Shown here: in pieces, positions 46,559-56,168 of the stretch
Position numbering within the stretch: the first letter of the stretch is position 1
Layout: every line of letters starts with the position of its first letter
NCBI GenBank assembly: GCA_019096155.1
Contig: JAHCVI010000002.1
Span: 1,550,001-1,614,000 of the forward strand
Direction of reading: 5' to 3'
Length of the DNA stretch: 64,000 nt
Source of the DNA: Staphylotrichum longicolle
Taxonomy: Eukaryota; Ascomycota; Sordariomycetes; Sordariales; Chaetomiaceae
Made by a program: the position numbers and the translations under genes
The notes under the pieces: generated by a model
What the model saw: the letters and a program-made list of their open reading frames with translations, nothing else
Told to the model about the DNA's origin: nothing
Database searches by the model: none

Positions 46559-47087
46559 CTAAGCACTCAACCTCTTCCGCCCCTTGGTCTTCCTCCTCTG
46601 CAGCGTCTTCCTCCCCCCCTTGGAATTGATCCGGCTCAGGAACCCGTGGCGCCGCTTCTGGATCAGCCGGCTCGAGTTGGCCATGGTCGGGCGCGGCCCG
46701 CAGCGGATCTGGCTGGCGCACCCCGCCAGCGCCGGGTGCGCCGTGATGGAGGACTTGGCAATCACGTCGAGCGTCTCGGCGGCGGCCGCGTTCTGTTGGA
46801 GCTGGAGCGGCTGCTGCAGCAGGGTCTGGTTCGGGGCGCGGAAGATGGTTGAGGAGGACGGGGTGCAGAGCGTGGGGCGGAGGGTCGGGAGGTGGGAGAA
46901 GGTGCTGCGCAGGTGTATCTTAGCTTCGGTACTTAGGTGGAAAGAGGACGTTTGGGAGGTTGTCTTACCGAGCACTGCCCGTGTTGGTCGTCGTCGCCGT
47001 CGCCGGAGCGCAGCGAGGGATGAGCTGCGCGGTCGGCCGCCGCAGCGCCGCCTGGAGCAGCGGGGATTGGAGGCTGATGCGGGACAT
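46559..47087 (-). CDS. mrpl34: Mitochondrial large-subunit ribosomal protein bL34m
   Basis: Exons 47087-46969 and 46904-46559 flank a 64-nt intron (donor GTAAGA, acceptor CAG) and give 154 residues. The last 40 residues carry the invariant bL34 signature NSSRLIQKRRHGFLSR followed by Gly-Arg-Lys-Thr-Leu and a basic end (RRKTKGRKRLSA). bL34 is a small, very basic protein that binds 23S-type rRNA in the mitochondrial large subunit. The first part is rich in Arg, Ser, Ala and Leu and lacks acidic residues, as expected for a mitochondrial targeting sequence; the middle is a Gln/Leu-rich spacer. The length suits fungal bL34m precursors. Confidence 0.93.
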
Positions 47088-47810
47088 TTTGGCGGTGTTT
47101 TCAATCTTATTCACGCTGCTGGCAGGTCGACCAGGTTCCCTGTCGTGTCGTCGTGGTGCGCCGCCGTCGGGCCAAAGTCCGTCCAAAGTTTTGGTGAGGT
47201 TCGGGTCTGAGGTTGCGCTGCCGAGCGAGTCTTCGAAGCCGTCAGCACCTGGCGTGTGTTTTGCTGCCAGCTGTACGAACACAGGCTCCAGATTTACCAG
47301 GGTTAGGCTTGGACGCGCTGGGAACCTCAATGTCGAACTTACGCATGACGAACAAGGATCGAAGTGCAAAACCTGGTATTTTTTGCAAAAACTAAGTTGC
47401 CGTTTAGAGAAATCTCTTTGTCTTCACGTTTTATTTCCGAAAGCTGCCGGGCTGTATCATATGGCACTGGCAATACATGAGCCAACCCTAACCTGGTGTG
47501 TCCCTCGTGAACCTTCTGTTGACCTCACATCTTTCTCTCCTGATCTTTTTCTCGCTCACGTCTCTCGTTCTTCTCCTAGCTGCCTTCACGCTTCCATTTC
47601 CTTTCCTTATTGGCCAAACTCTAGCAAAGAAGAAGTAAGGACGGGATTTGCTGGGATTTGGTTACATCAACAGCAGTTGCCTTGAGGCACCGTTTTCATT
47701 CAGGGTTGTCTGACGAACACGCTGTATTTGCAATCGATATTTTCTTCTCGCTTGTGAGACGCAAGGGTACCTAAAAGAAAAAAAATCCTACACACTCCAA
47801 GGCTATCCAT
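47088..47810. promoter_or_regulatory. Upstream region of the bL34m gene
   Basis: Both neighbours run leftwards, so this 723-bp interval holds the bL34m promoter and the 3' flank of STE24. No gene seen. Confidence 0.5.
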
Positions 47811-49317
47811 CTAAAGCTCATCCCTGCCAGTCGCAGTCGCAAGATCCCCCTTGTCCTCGGCCTGCTCAGCCGACTTGACCTCAACTTTCTCCGTGGGCTG
47901 CCAGTTCAAAGCCTTCAACCGTTCCGACAAGATCGGGTGCGAGAAATGGTAGCTAGCAAACATCCAGTCGGCGTCCATAGTGCTCAGGTTCTGGATCTGC
48001 AGCTTGATCAGAGAGCGAGCCAGTTCCGTGTTATACCCAAGGTTGTTGGCAAAGGCGTCAGCCTGGAACTCGAACCGGCGACTCAGGATGTTCATCAGAA
48101 GCTTAATGACGTTGTCCATGGGTCCCAGCACGTCTGAGAAGAGGAGGAAGCCAATGATGATGGGGTGCTGGTTGGTGAAGCCAAAGTCGGCATACAGAGA
48201 GTTGTTGTTGACGAAGACGGAGAACAGAGCAAAGATGTAGAAGAAGTGCGCCTGTGGAGCCGTTAGCAGACTTCTTGATATGTATGGACAGTCAGACAAC
48301 CCACCTGAGAGATACCAAAGAGTTTGGTGGTGTGGCCCAAGCTCCAGTGGCCGAGCTCGTGAGCAAGCACAGCCACAACCTCCTCCTTCTCGCTCTTCTC
48401 AATCAGGGTATCGTAGATGACAATGTGCTTCTTCCAGGGCAGACCAAAGAAGTAGGCATTGCTGTGGGCGCTTCGCTTGCTGCCGTCAATGACGTACAGC
48501 TCGTGAAGAGGGAACTTGAGCTTCTTGGCCAGGTCCTCGACGTCCGTCTTCAGCTTGCCCTCCTCCAGGGGAGAGAGCTTGTTGAACAAGGGCAGAATGA
48601 CGATGGGGTAGATGGTGATCATGAAAACCTGCAGCCCGGCGCCGAACATCCAGAGGTAGTAGAAGAACTGACTGCCAGTCTTCTTGATGATGGCGAGGAA
48701 ACCGGCGAGGATGGGCGGGGCCAGGGCAAAAGTCAGAATGTTGGTCTTGATCATGTCGGTAATGAACAGCTTAGGGGTCTGCTTGTTGAAACCGAACTTC
48801 TCTTCCAGAACGAACGTGTTGTAGATGTTGGACGGTAGCGAGAGGATCTGTTGGATGACAATGAAGGCCAAGATGAAGACGATCGAATGCGAGATCTCGC
48901 CGGTGAAGCGGGACGGAGCGAAGCGGAGGAGGAGGTTGCCTGTCCACGACCAAAGTTTCGGGAGCACATCGAAGTGGTAGAATGCGAGGTTCTGGAGCTG
49001 TCCATAGAGACCGTTGAAACCCTGGAACTTGGCCTTCGCGCGTCCATATGCCTGGCTCTTATCGAAGACCTCTTGCGAAACCTCATGTTCAAGCACCTTG
49101 GGCGGCTTCGTCTTTTGCAGAATTCTGTACTGGCGGAAGCCAAGGAAAGCCTCAAGCATGTACTGGCCGATGGAGAAGCCAATGATCAGCTTCTTCCACG
49201 GGAACAGCGGGCGGTCCAGGAACCGCGCGAGGCGCTAGGCAACGATTGGGTTAGCCAGCCATAAACAGCCAAAGGAGGCGATTTGTGTGATGCAAAATGT
49301 ACCTGAAGAAAATCCAT
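47811..49317 (-). CDS. ste24: CAAX prenyl protease STE24 (ZMPSTE24 family)
   Basis: Exons 49317-49303 (only 15 nt, MDFLQ), 49234-48305 and 48251-47811 give 461 residues. This multi-spanning ER/nuclear-membrane zinc metalloprotease removes the last three residues of prenylated CAAX proteins and, in yeast, also trims a-factor; it also clears clogged translocons. The HExxH zinc motif is LAHELGHWSLGH (His297, Glu298, His301). The third ligand lies in RRFEFQADAFANNLGY in the last exon. Several hydrophobic spans occur, e.g. HSIVFILAFIVIQQILSL and AHFFYIFALFSVFV. The C-terminus is hydrophilic without an obvious KKxx signal. Length and motif order are normal. RAM2 and mevalonate kinase, which act earlier in the same pathway, lie within 9 kb. 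Confidence 0.96.
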
Positions 49318-49803
49318 CGTGGCGCAAGAGGCCGCGACTATCCAGCTGTCGCGGTTCAAGTCAACGATGGGATATTATGGGTCGGGTCGGGGTTGAAAGA
49401 AGGACGGCGCGGAGGAACAAGCTGTCCTCCTTGCGCGACGGGGAATGAGCACCTGGCTTACCTTATCGCAGAGGGAAGTCTGATTGGCTGATAATCTCCG
49501 ACGGTAACAGAACCCCACATCCATGAACAAGGCAAGCTCCGATGTCCTTGTGCTCTCCCTGGGTATTTCAATGAGCGAATGCAAACTACAAACTAAGTGT
49601 ACAAACAGTTGTCAGATCAGCCAATTAACAACGCTAGTCCCCTTCATATTGTTCTGGCCAACGCCTCGAATCACTGCCCTCGTATGTGGTGCATGAATAG
49701 CAGCCTTCATTGACCAGCTTTCCCTGACACAGCTGCTCTCGACCCTGTTCGGACTCGACCAGCTGACCTGCATGAATGGCAGCTGAGGGATTGCTTTGAG
49801 GTC
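49318..49803. promoter_or_regulatory. Upstream region of STE24
   Basis: This 486-bp interval between two genes in tandem on the minus strand should hold the STE24 promoter. No further gene seen. Confidence 0.5.
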
Positions 49804-50224
49804 CTACTGCCTCGGAATTCTCATATTCGCCCGGACTCGTTCTAGCAGCTGCTCCCTACTGTCGGAAGCTTGCGGGTGTAAATTCCTCTGGCTTCATGTC
49901 AGCGTTGGATCCATTGCTCCTGATCTGGGACAACCTACAGCGGCAAGCCATCTCCGCAGGTCGTCTCTGGTCCAAGTCTCCGGATCACCTTTGGGGTCCG
50001 GCTCCGAGGGAAACATGTCCCCTCCCCAGATGGCCCACACAGCCACACCTGTCACCAAGCCCGTGAAGGCTTTCGTTGGTTAGCATGGCGCAAGTCGCAG
50101 CGCTCTGGGCTTCATACCAAGGAAGGCATTCTAAACAATCCGAGTTAGAAAACCGGGAACAGGACACCTCATGGAAGACGTAGCTCACCCGGGATTTCAT
50201 GGCTCGGTCGAGTGGTGTCGGCAT
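49804..50224 (-). CDS. Small single-pass membrane protein with Ish1/SAP-like domain
   Basis: Four exons, 50224-50189, 50130-50118, 50069-49939 and 49887-49804, sum to 264 nt, 87 residues. The second exon is only 13 nt. Introns are 58, 48, 51 nt with GTGAGC, GTATGA, GTAGGT donors and CTAAC branch sites in the first two. The protein starts MPTPLDRAMKSRNAFLAF, has one membrane span (FTGLVTGVAVWAIWG) and then DPETWTRDDLRRWLAARNLH followed by REQLLERVRANMRIPRQ. The latter resembles the short Ish1/HeH helix-extension-helix module found in fungal nuclear-envelope stress proteins. Similar short proteins appear in other filamentous fungi, to my recollection, without assigned function. It is divergent from eL38 across 371 bp. 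The model rests on splice phase and protein coherence. Confidence 0.75.
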
Positions 50225-50595
50225 CTTGGACTGCGAAACGTCTTTTGCGCACAAAAACGTGTGGCTCAGGGGGACTAAAGTTGAGTCTATACTGCAAGTA
50301 TGGGAAGGTCTACGAGAATGTGAAAGAAAAACCAAGATCAAGAGCACTCCTTGTCAACATCTGCTTGTCATTCCACTGGCAAGAGGGATGCTAACGCCAC
50401 AGGCCACGTCACTTAGCCACACTTGAAGCTCTGACCACAACCTTCCCCTTGTCAACGGCTAAAACCATCAGATGCAGCTGTCGGGGTGCCACCCCACTGG
50501 GGAAACCCACAGAAAATAATTTTGAGAAATCCAATCCCGATCTCCAACCCAGTCCCCTTCAGACCAGTACAGGAGCCTCGACACAGCCAGCCAAA
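50225..50595. promoter_or_regulatory. Short bidirectional promoter, small TM protein / eL38
   Basis: 371 bp separate the two divergent start codons. The eL38 leader just above 50596 is C/A-rich. No TATA box is obvious, as expected for ribosomal-protein genes in these fungi. Confidence 0.6.
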
Positions 50596-51057
50596 ATGCC
50601 TCAGGAAATCGGCGATATCAAGAAGGTGCGAATTGGTGTTATTGGGAATTTTTCTGCGAGCCCGGACGACATGCTGACATTTTTCTTTACACAGTTCATC
50701 GAGATCTGCCGGCGGAAGGACGCCTCTTGTATGTTCCACACGGAGTGACCGAGCGAGTTGGGAATGGAATTGGTGCAGGGAGGTTCTGACACTGGTGTTT
50801 TTGCGCAGCCGCCCGGATCAAGAAGAACAAGAACACTCAGCAGATCAAGTTCAAGGTCCGCTGCCAGAGGTTCCTCTACACCCTGGTCCTCAAGGACTCG
50901 GACAAGGCCGAGAAGCTCAAGCAGAGCCTGCCGCCCAGTAGGTTCCCCCGAGGACAATCGACAGGATGAGCGCATCGGCTGACGGGTGGATCTTCCCTCT
51001 GCAACAGACCTCCAGATCAAGGACGTCCCCAAGAAGAACAAGAAGACCTCGTCATGA
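50596..51057 (+). CDS. rpl38: Cytosolic 60S ribosomal protein eL38
   Basis: Four exons, 50596-50625, 50695-50728, 50809-50937 and 51008-51057, give 80 residues, the normal length. The protein begins MPQEIGDIKK, runs through FIEICRRKDASSARIKKNKN and VRCQRFLYTLVLKDSDKAEK, and ends in PKKNKKTSS. All blocks are characteristic of eL38, a surface protein of the large ribosomal subunit. The introns are 69, 80 and 70 nt; the first follows codon 10, a common design for fungal ribosomal-protein genes. Confidence 0.97.
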
Positions 51058-51344
51058 GCTAGTGGATTCTGAAAGGGGAATGCTGGTCCGGTACTGAGCG
51101 CGGGTTTTGGCACGATGGAGCACATGCATTTGCCGGTTCATGTTGGACTGAGGTCACAAACGGCGTCTCGGAATGGGAAACTTAGGAGGGACTGGTGCCT
51201 TGCTTGCTATTCTTAGCCCCAAAGGGGGGATATAGTGGGCGAAGGTTTCCAGAAATGAATCGCATTCATCGGCCAAGGCCCAACCTCAGACACACGTCCC
51301 AAGCAGTCCGCCGTGCGTCAATATGCTCAAGAGTTGGGGACGCC

Positions 51345-52100
51345 CTATTCCAGCGAGAGGGGCTTATAATGCTTCAGGTCGACCCGCTCCAGAATCCCCC
51401 TTATCTCACTGTACCTCGCAAACCCCTTACTCTCAGCGAACCCAAAGTGTTTCTCGACGCTCTCCCATCCGCAAACAAGTACGAACTCATCTTCCTCGGC
51501 TCCCTCCTCACCATCCTCTCGCCATCCATACCGAACAAGGTGAGGACGGGCATACTCCTCGAGTATCCCCTTGACCTCCTCAAACTTGGCAGCAAACGCC
51601 TCCCTCTTCTCACGCGCAACAAACATCCTCCCTACACTGATCACAGGGCTCTGCAGCAGCGGAACGACTCCCTCCCGGGCAGGACCATCACCACCACTTC
51701 TTCCTCTTGTTCCACCTCCCTCCTCTTCACCACCACCGCCGCCAAAGATCTCCCCCTCCACGTGCCACAGCACCGTGTCTTCGGCAATGATATCCCCCCT
51801 CTCCGCCAGCGCCGCCATGACCGCGACGTTGTCGGCGCTGCGGATCCAGTCCCAGTGCGCGGCCACCGACGCCCAGCGCGCGGTGGTCAGGAGCACGGCC
51901 GGGTCCTCGACCTGGGCGAACCAGACGGCGGCGCGGTCGGCGGCGCGGGAGGGGAGGGAGGGGAAGTGGGCGGCGTGCCAGGCCGACTGGAGCTGCATGG
52001 CTGAGGCGAGTGTCTCACGCACCGCGGCGGGGAGGGGCGGGGCTGCGGGCGCGGGCCCGGTCTGGGAGAGGTGGAGGAGGGCGAACTCGGTGACGGGCAT
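51345..52100 (-). CDS. Hypothetical protein, possibly dimeric alpha/beta-barrel (ABM-like)
   Basis: A single exon of 251 residues that starts MPVTEFALLHLSQTG. Two halves can be seen: residues about 1-120 with SAWHAAHFPSLPSRAADRAA and ARWASVAAHWDWIRS, and residues about 155-250 with ISVGRMFVAREKREAFAAKF and EEDEFVLVCGWESVEKHFGFAES. Each half shows a beta-strand, a helix and a conserved-looking H/W/S pattern, as in the antibiotic-biosynthesis monooxygenase/EthD superfamily. A Gly/Glu-rich loop (GGGGGEEEGGGTRG) separates them. No signal peptide. This is a weak fold guess; the function is unknown. It converges on eL38, with 287 bp between stops. Confidence 0.6.
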   Translation of the reverse strand: MPVTEFALLHLSQTGPAPAAPPLPAAVRETLASAMQLQSAWHAAHFPSLPSRAADRAAVWFAQVEDPAVLLTTARWASVAAHWDWIRSADNVAVMAALAERGDIIAEDTVLWHVEGEIFGGGGGEEEGGGTRGRSGGDGPAREGVVPLLQSPVISVGRMFVAREKREAFAAKFEEVKGILEEYARPHLVRYGWREDGEEGAEEDEFVLVCGWESVEKHFGFAESKGFARYSEIRGILERVDLKHYKPLSLE

Positions 52101-54007
52101 TGTGGTGTTTGCGTGATTCTGCGAGTATGGCTTGGGGATGGGGTTTTTACCTAGGGATGGACTGAGGGGAAGGCGTTTTGGGGTTGGTGGTGAAGAAACC
52201 GGAGGGGGGTTTCAGGGTGGGTTGACGCTTCAGGCAGCAGGATGATGTGTGTCGAGTGAGAAAGGGACGGATATCCCGGCTGCTCGCTGCATGAGCTTTC
52301 TGCGTGGACGGTACATCTCCTCACGGACGAAAAAAGGTGTCCAGCATTTTCCCCGAAACAATCGAGATATCTCCGTCTCTTCTTAAAGGTAATGAGAAAG
52401 CCCGAATACTTGATGAAAGAGAGTGAAATGAAATTTAAGACGAATGTAGTTCTACCTTGTTCTTCCTCTTCCTCTTCCTTCTTTCTTTTCCTTCTTTTTT
52501 CTTCCTTTTTTCTTCCATTTTTCTTCATTCTTTCTAAACCCTTGCATCCCTTTGTGTCCGCTCTATATAACTTTCATTTTGGCAGTTATTCCATTGAATA
52601 AGATCTGGTTAGCCAACCCAACCCTTAAGGCCCATGAGGGTGGACGGTTTTTCTTTTGACCAGGGGATGATCTCTATTGAATTGGTGTCTTCTGTGCTCG
52701 ATAACTAGATGCGAGGTGCAAGTTACCGGATTTTCATGGTCACTCATGATTCAATTGTTCATTTCCCTGCACTTCCATGATCCATCAGCTATTCAAAACC
52801 TGGCACCTCCTCTTAAGTCTCGGGTTTAAGACGGACCCAAGACCACGCACGACAAGGATCGCCAATCATTGAGCCAGCGGCGGCATTGCGACGGCGCGGT
52901 TGGGGTCATGTCAGCTGGACTGCACGGCTCAGAAAACCAGACATTCAGAACCCCGGCACGGCGTGCAAATGTCCTCCCTCCGGGAAAACATAAAGACGGG
53001 CCTTCCCCGTATCCAGCGGGGATAATCTGGGTCTCGTGGGCTGTCAGATCGGTCTCAGACAACGGAGCATGGCAGACATGTCACGGGGTCAATGGAGTTT
53101 TGGGACCGGAAATTACTGCCCGCTTACCAAGTACGTTCACAATGACAATTCGGTGTGCAACCACTGGGCAGCTGTCAACCGGCTTTCCCTGCTCGAGCCC
53201 TGCTGCAAGGGGCCACTCATATCGGGATCGAGTCCCGGGCAGCATCGGTCCCTTGGCTGGCCGTGGGTGCACTGGCGGGGCCCCTGGTGAGTTTCTGGCT
53301 GGTCTCCCAGCTCGCCGGAAATGGCTCGGCCAATCAGCAGCTTCCAGAACGCCCAAATGCAACCCCGTGGACTCAACAATCACAAACCCCTGCATCCCCT
53401 GTTCGTCATCGTGTGGGCAGTGCCGCAGCACCGGCCACTATTTTTCTTGCAGCTGCCCCAGGGCCCCCAAACACCACCTACCCGCAGGCCTCGTGTTACC
53501 ACCGGGTCCTGTTCCTCCACCGGCGCAGCTGTGCAGGTTTCCTTGGTACTTCTCGTACCTACTGTCCCTATCCGCATCTGCACCTGCACCTACATGATAA
53601 TCAGTAATAAGGGTCGTGATCCGACACCGCTTCCGCGCCGCCTCACTGTCCCATCTTCTTCCCACGACCTCAATCAGGTCCCCCGAGTTTGAGAGACTCC
53701 ACTTGTTCTTAATTACACCTCCTTCCTATCTTGGCAGATAATATCCTTTGACGTCCGCGCGCTCCAAACGTTCCTGCGTCGACACACCAACACCAACGAC
53801 ACCTACATCGTGACGGTATTACAGACCACAGCACTGGAAGCAGCATACCGCCTGCTGTGTTCAACCGCAACCTCGAGGCTCCTTTGTGCTACGGCCGTAT
53901 TCGGAGGCATTGGCGACAGCTTTAGTATTGTTCTCGACTGGCCCGCCTGACTCCTTTGTGTGGATCTGCATCGACACACCCGTCAGCTGTCGGCGCATTA
54001 CGGCACT
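52101..54007. other. Divergent intergenic region with polypyrimidine tract
   Basis: 1.9 kb separate the ABM-like gene and mevalonate kinase. It holds a 57-nt pyrimidine tract at 52460 and AT-rich sequence at 52400-52800. No gene seen. Confidence 0.55.
52460..52516 (+). repeat. 57-nt uninterrupted polypyrimidine tract
   Basis: Only C and T occur on the plus strand. It lies about 360 bp upstream of the ABM-like gene. Such tracts can be promoter elements or can form triplexes; no direct evidence here. Confidence 0.85.
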
Positions 54008-55650
54008 ATGAGAGACGCCATGACGACGCAGCGCGCATCCAACGGGCAGACGAATGGCCACAATGGCTTCCACAGCGAATCGGAGCCTGAAAGCCCCACC
54101 ACCGACATCACTGATAGCAGCGACACCAGCAGCGACATTGTCAATGGCATAACCAACGGCACCGGCAGCCTCAAGCTGAACCCGCGGAGGAAAATGAAGC
54201 GCAAGCAGTCGAGCCCGATGATGCCGGCGTTCATGGTGTCGGCACCTGGCAAGGTGATCATGTTTGGGGAGCACGCTGTCGTGCATGGCAAGGTGAGTGC
54301 GCTCAGGGGGAAAGGGGGTAGACGCGAAAAGAAAGAAGGGGACCACGCTGACATTGTTGATTCTACCAGGCCGCCATAGCCGCCTCGATCTCGTTGCGAT
54401 CCTACCTCCTCGTCACAACGCTCTCCAAATCCAAGCGGACAGTCACGCTGCGTTTCCCCGACATCGACTTCAGCCACACATGGAACATTGACGACCTCCC
54501 CTGGTCGACATTCCACCATCCGTCCAAGAAGAAGTACTACTACAGCCTTGTCACTGAACTCGACCCCGAACTCGTTGCCTGCATCCAGCCCTTCCTCGCC
54601 GACGTGTCCCCCGACAAGCCGGCCGGCATTCGCAAGGTACACCAAAACTCGGCAGGCTCGTTCCTGTACATGTTTCTGTCGCTCGGCTCCAAATCCTTCC
54701 CCGGCTGCCAGTACACATTACGATCCACGATCCCAATAGGCGCCGGCTTGGGCAGCAGCGCTACCATCGCCGTATGCATGGCAGCGGCCCTTCTCACCCA
54801 GCTGCGGGCCATCACCGGCCCACACCCGGACCAGCCGGCCGACGAGGCGCGTCTGCAGATCGAGCGCATCAACCGCTGGGCGTACGTCTACGAGATGTTC
54901 ATCCACGGCAACCCGTCAGGCGTCGACAACACCGTCTCGACACAAGGCAAGGCCGTCGTCTTCCAGCGGACAGACTACGACAAGCCGCCTACCGTCCGAC
55001 CCCTCTGGGACTTCCCGGAACTTCCCCTTCTTCTGGTGGACACCAGGGTACCCAAATCCACGGCGCACGAGGTTGCCAAGGTGGGGAAACTGAAGCAACG
55101 ACACCCCAAGCTCGTCGCCAGCATTCTGGACTCGGTCGACAAGGTCACGGACGCGTCAGCCGAGATCCTGACCGAGGATGACTTTGACACGAGCAGCGAG
55201 GACTGCCTGGCGCGCGTGGGTGAGCTGATGACCATCAACCACGGCCTGCTGGTGTCGCTGGGCGTGTCGCACCCGCGCCTGGAGCGCGTGCGCGAGCTCG
55301 TCGACCACGAGGGGATTGGCTGGACCAAGCTCACGGGCGCCGGCGGCGGCGGGTGCTCCATCACGCTGCTCAAGCCGGGCGTGTCGAGGTCGAAGCTGGA
55401 CCGGCTGGAGGAGCAGCTGGACGAGGAAGGGTTCCAGAAGTTTGAGACGACGCTGGGCGGCGACGGGGTGGGTGTTCTGTGGCCCGCAGTGCTCAAGAAC
55501 GGGATGGATGAGGATGAGGAGGGTGGCATGGAGATTGACTTGGACAATTTCCTCAGCGCCGAGGGCAACGAGGGTGTGGAGAGGTTGGTGGGTGTGCATG
55601 GAGGCAAGGGCGAGAGGGAGGGGTGGAAGTTCTGGAGGGTGGAGAGTTAG
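54008..55650 (+). CDS. erg12: Mevalonate kinase
   Basis: Exons 54008-54292 and 54370-55650 flank a 77-nt intron (donor GTGAGT, acceptor CAG) and give 521 residues. The enzyme phosphorylates mevalonate on the way to farnesyl and geranylgeranyl diphosphate, sterols and dolichol. GHMP-kinase motifs are present: VSAPGKVIMFGEHAVVHGKA, with the intron falling between Lys and Ala, then PIGAGLGSSA (residues 217-226), GNPSGVDNTVST and the third motif KLTGAGGGGCS (about 416-425). The first 70 residues are a Ser/Thr/Asn/Asp-rich extension absent from yeast Erg12, and there is an acidic, low-complexity tail. I took the first ATG (MRDAMTTQ); the second Met three codons later would also serve. It runs in tandem with RAM2. 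Confidence 0.96.
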
Positions 55651-56168
55651 TGTGGCGGGTAGGGTTCCCGTGGTTGTGATAATAATAGACGGGCTTGCTG
55701 GCAACGGCAAGTCAGGCAGTCCTACAGAAGGCGCAGTCAAGCAAGGTGTTGGCTTTTTGGTTTCGAGGGTTCTGTGGACGGGGTGGACGAAAAAAGGGGC
55801 CTGGCTGATTGAAGCCCCTGACTGAGCTTGACATTCTTGTACCTATTGATTTTTAGATAACTCTACCTTGCGGTACCGACAGACACTCTTACTTCATATC
55901 TTGATGTAATTATCCCTTGCGGAATCTGCAAACAGCTCGCAAAATGGGCAAACAATCAAAGAGAATTAAGTGACAGCAAAGAGTGAGCTTGGTATTGTCT
56001 CTTTCTGTCGCCTTACAATTGTCGCGCCCCCTGCGAGCCCCGCTCACCTGCAGCCAAGCTTCGGGAGCTCCCCTCAGCTCCGTCGACGATCACACCAGCA
56101 AACATTTGGGCACGGCACTTCGGTTTAAAAACCCACCCCACCATCCCACTGCCAGAGAGCAGCTCACC
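55651..56168. promoter_or_regulatory. Intergenic region between mevalonate kinase and RAM2
   Basis: 518 bp between tandem plus-strand genes hold the first gene's 3' end and the second's promoter. No gene seen. Confidence 0.5.

Noticed and set aside
53960..54007. Earlier start for mevalonate kinase
   Set aside because: The frame is open but begins with GTG; the first ATG in frame is at 54008.
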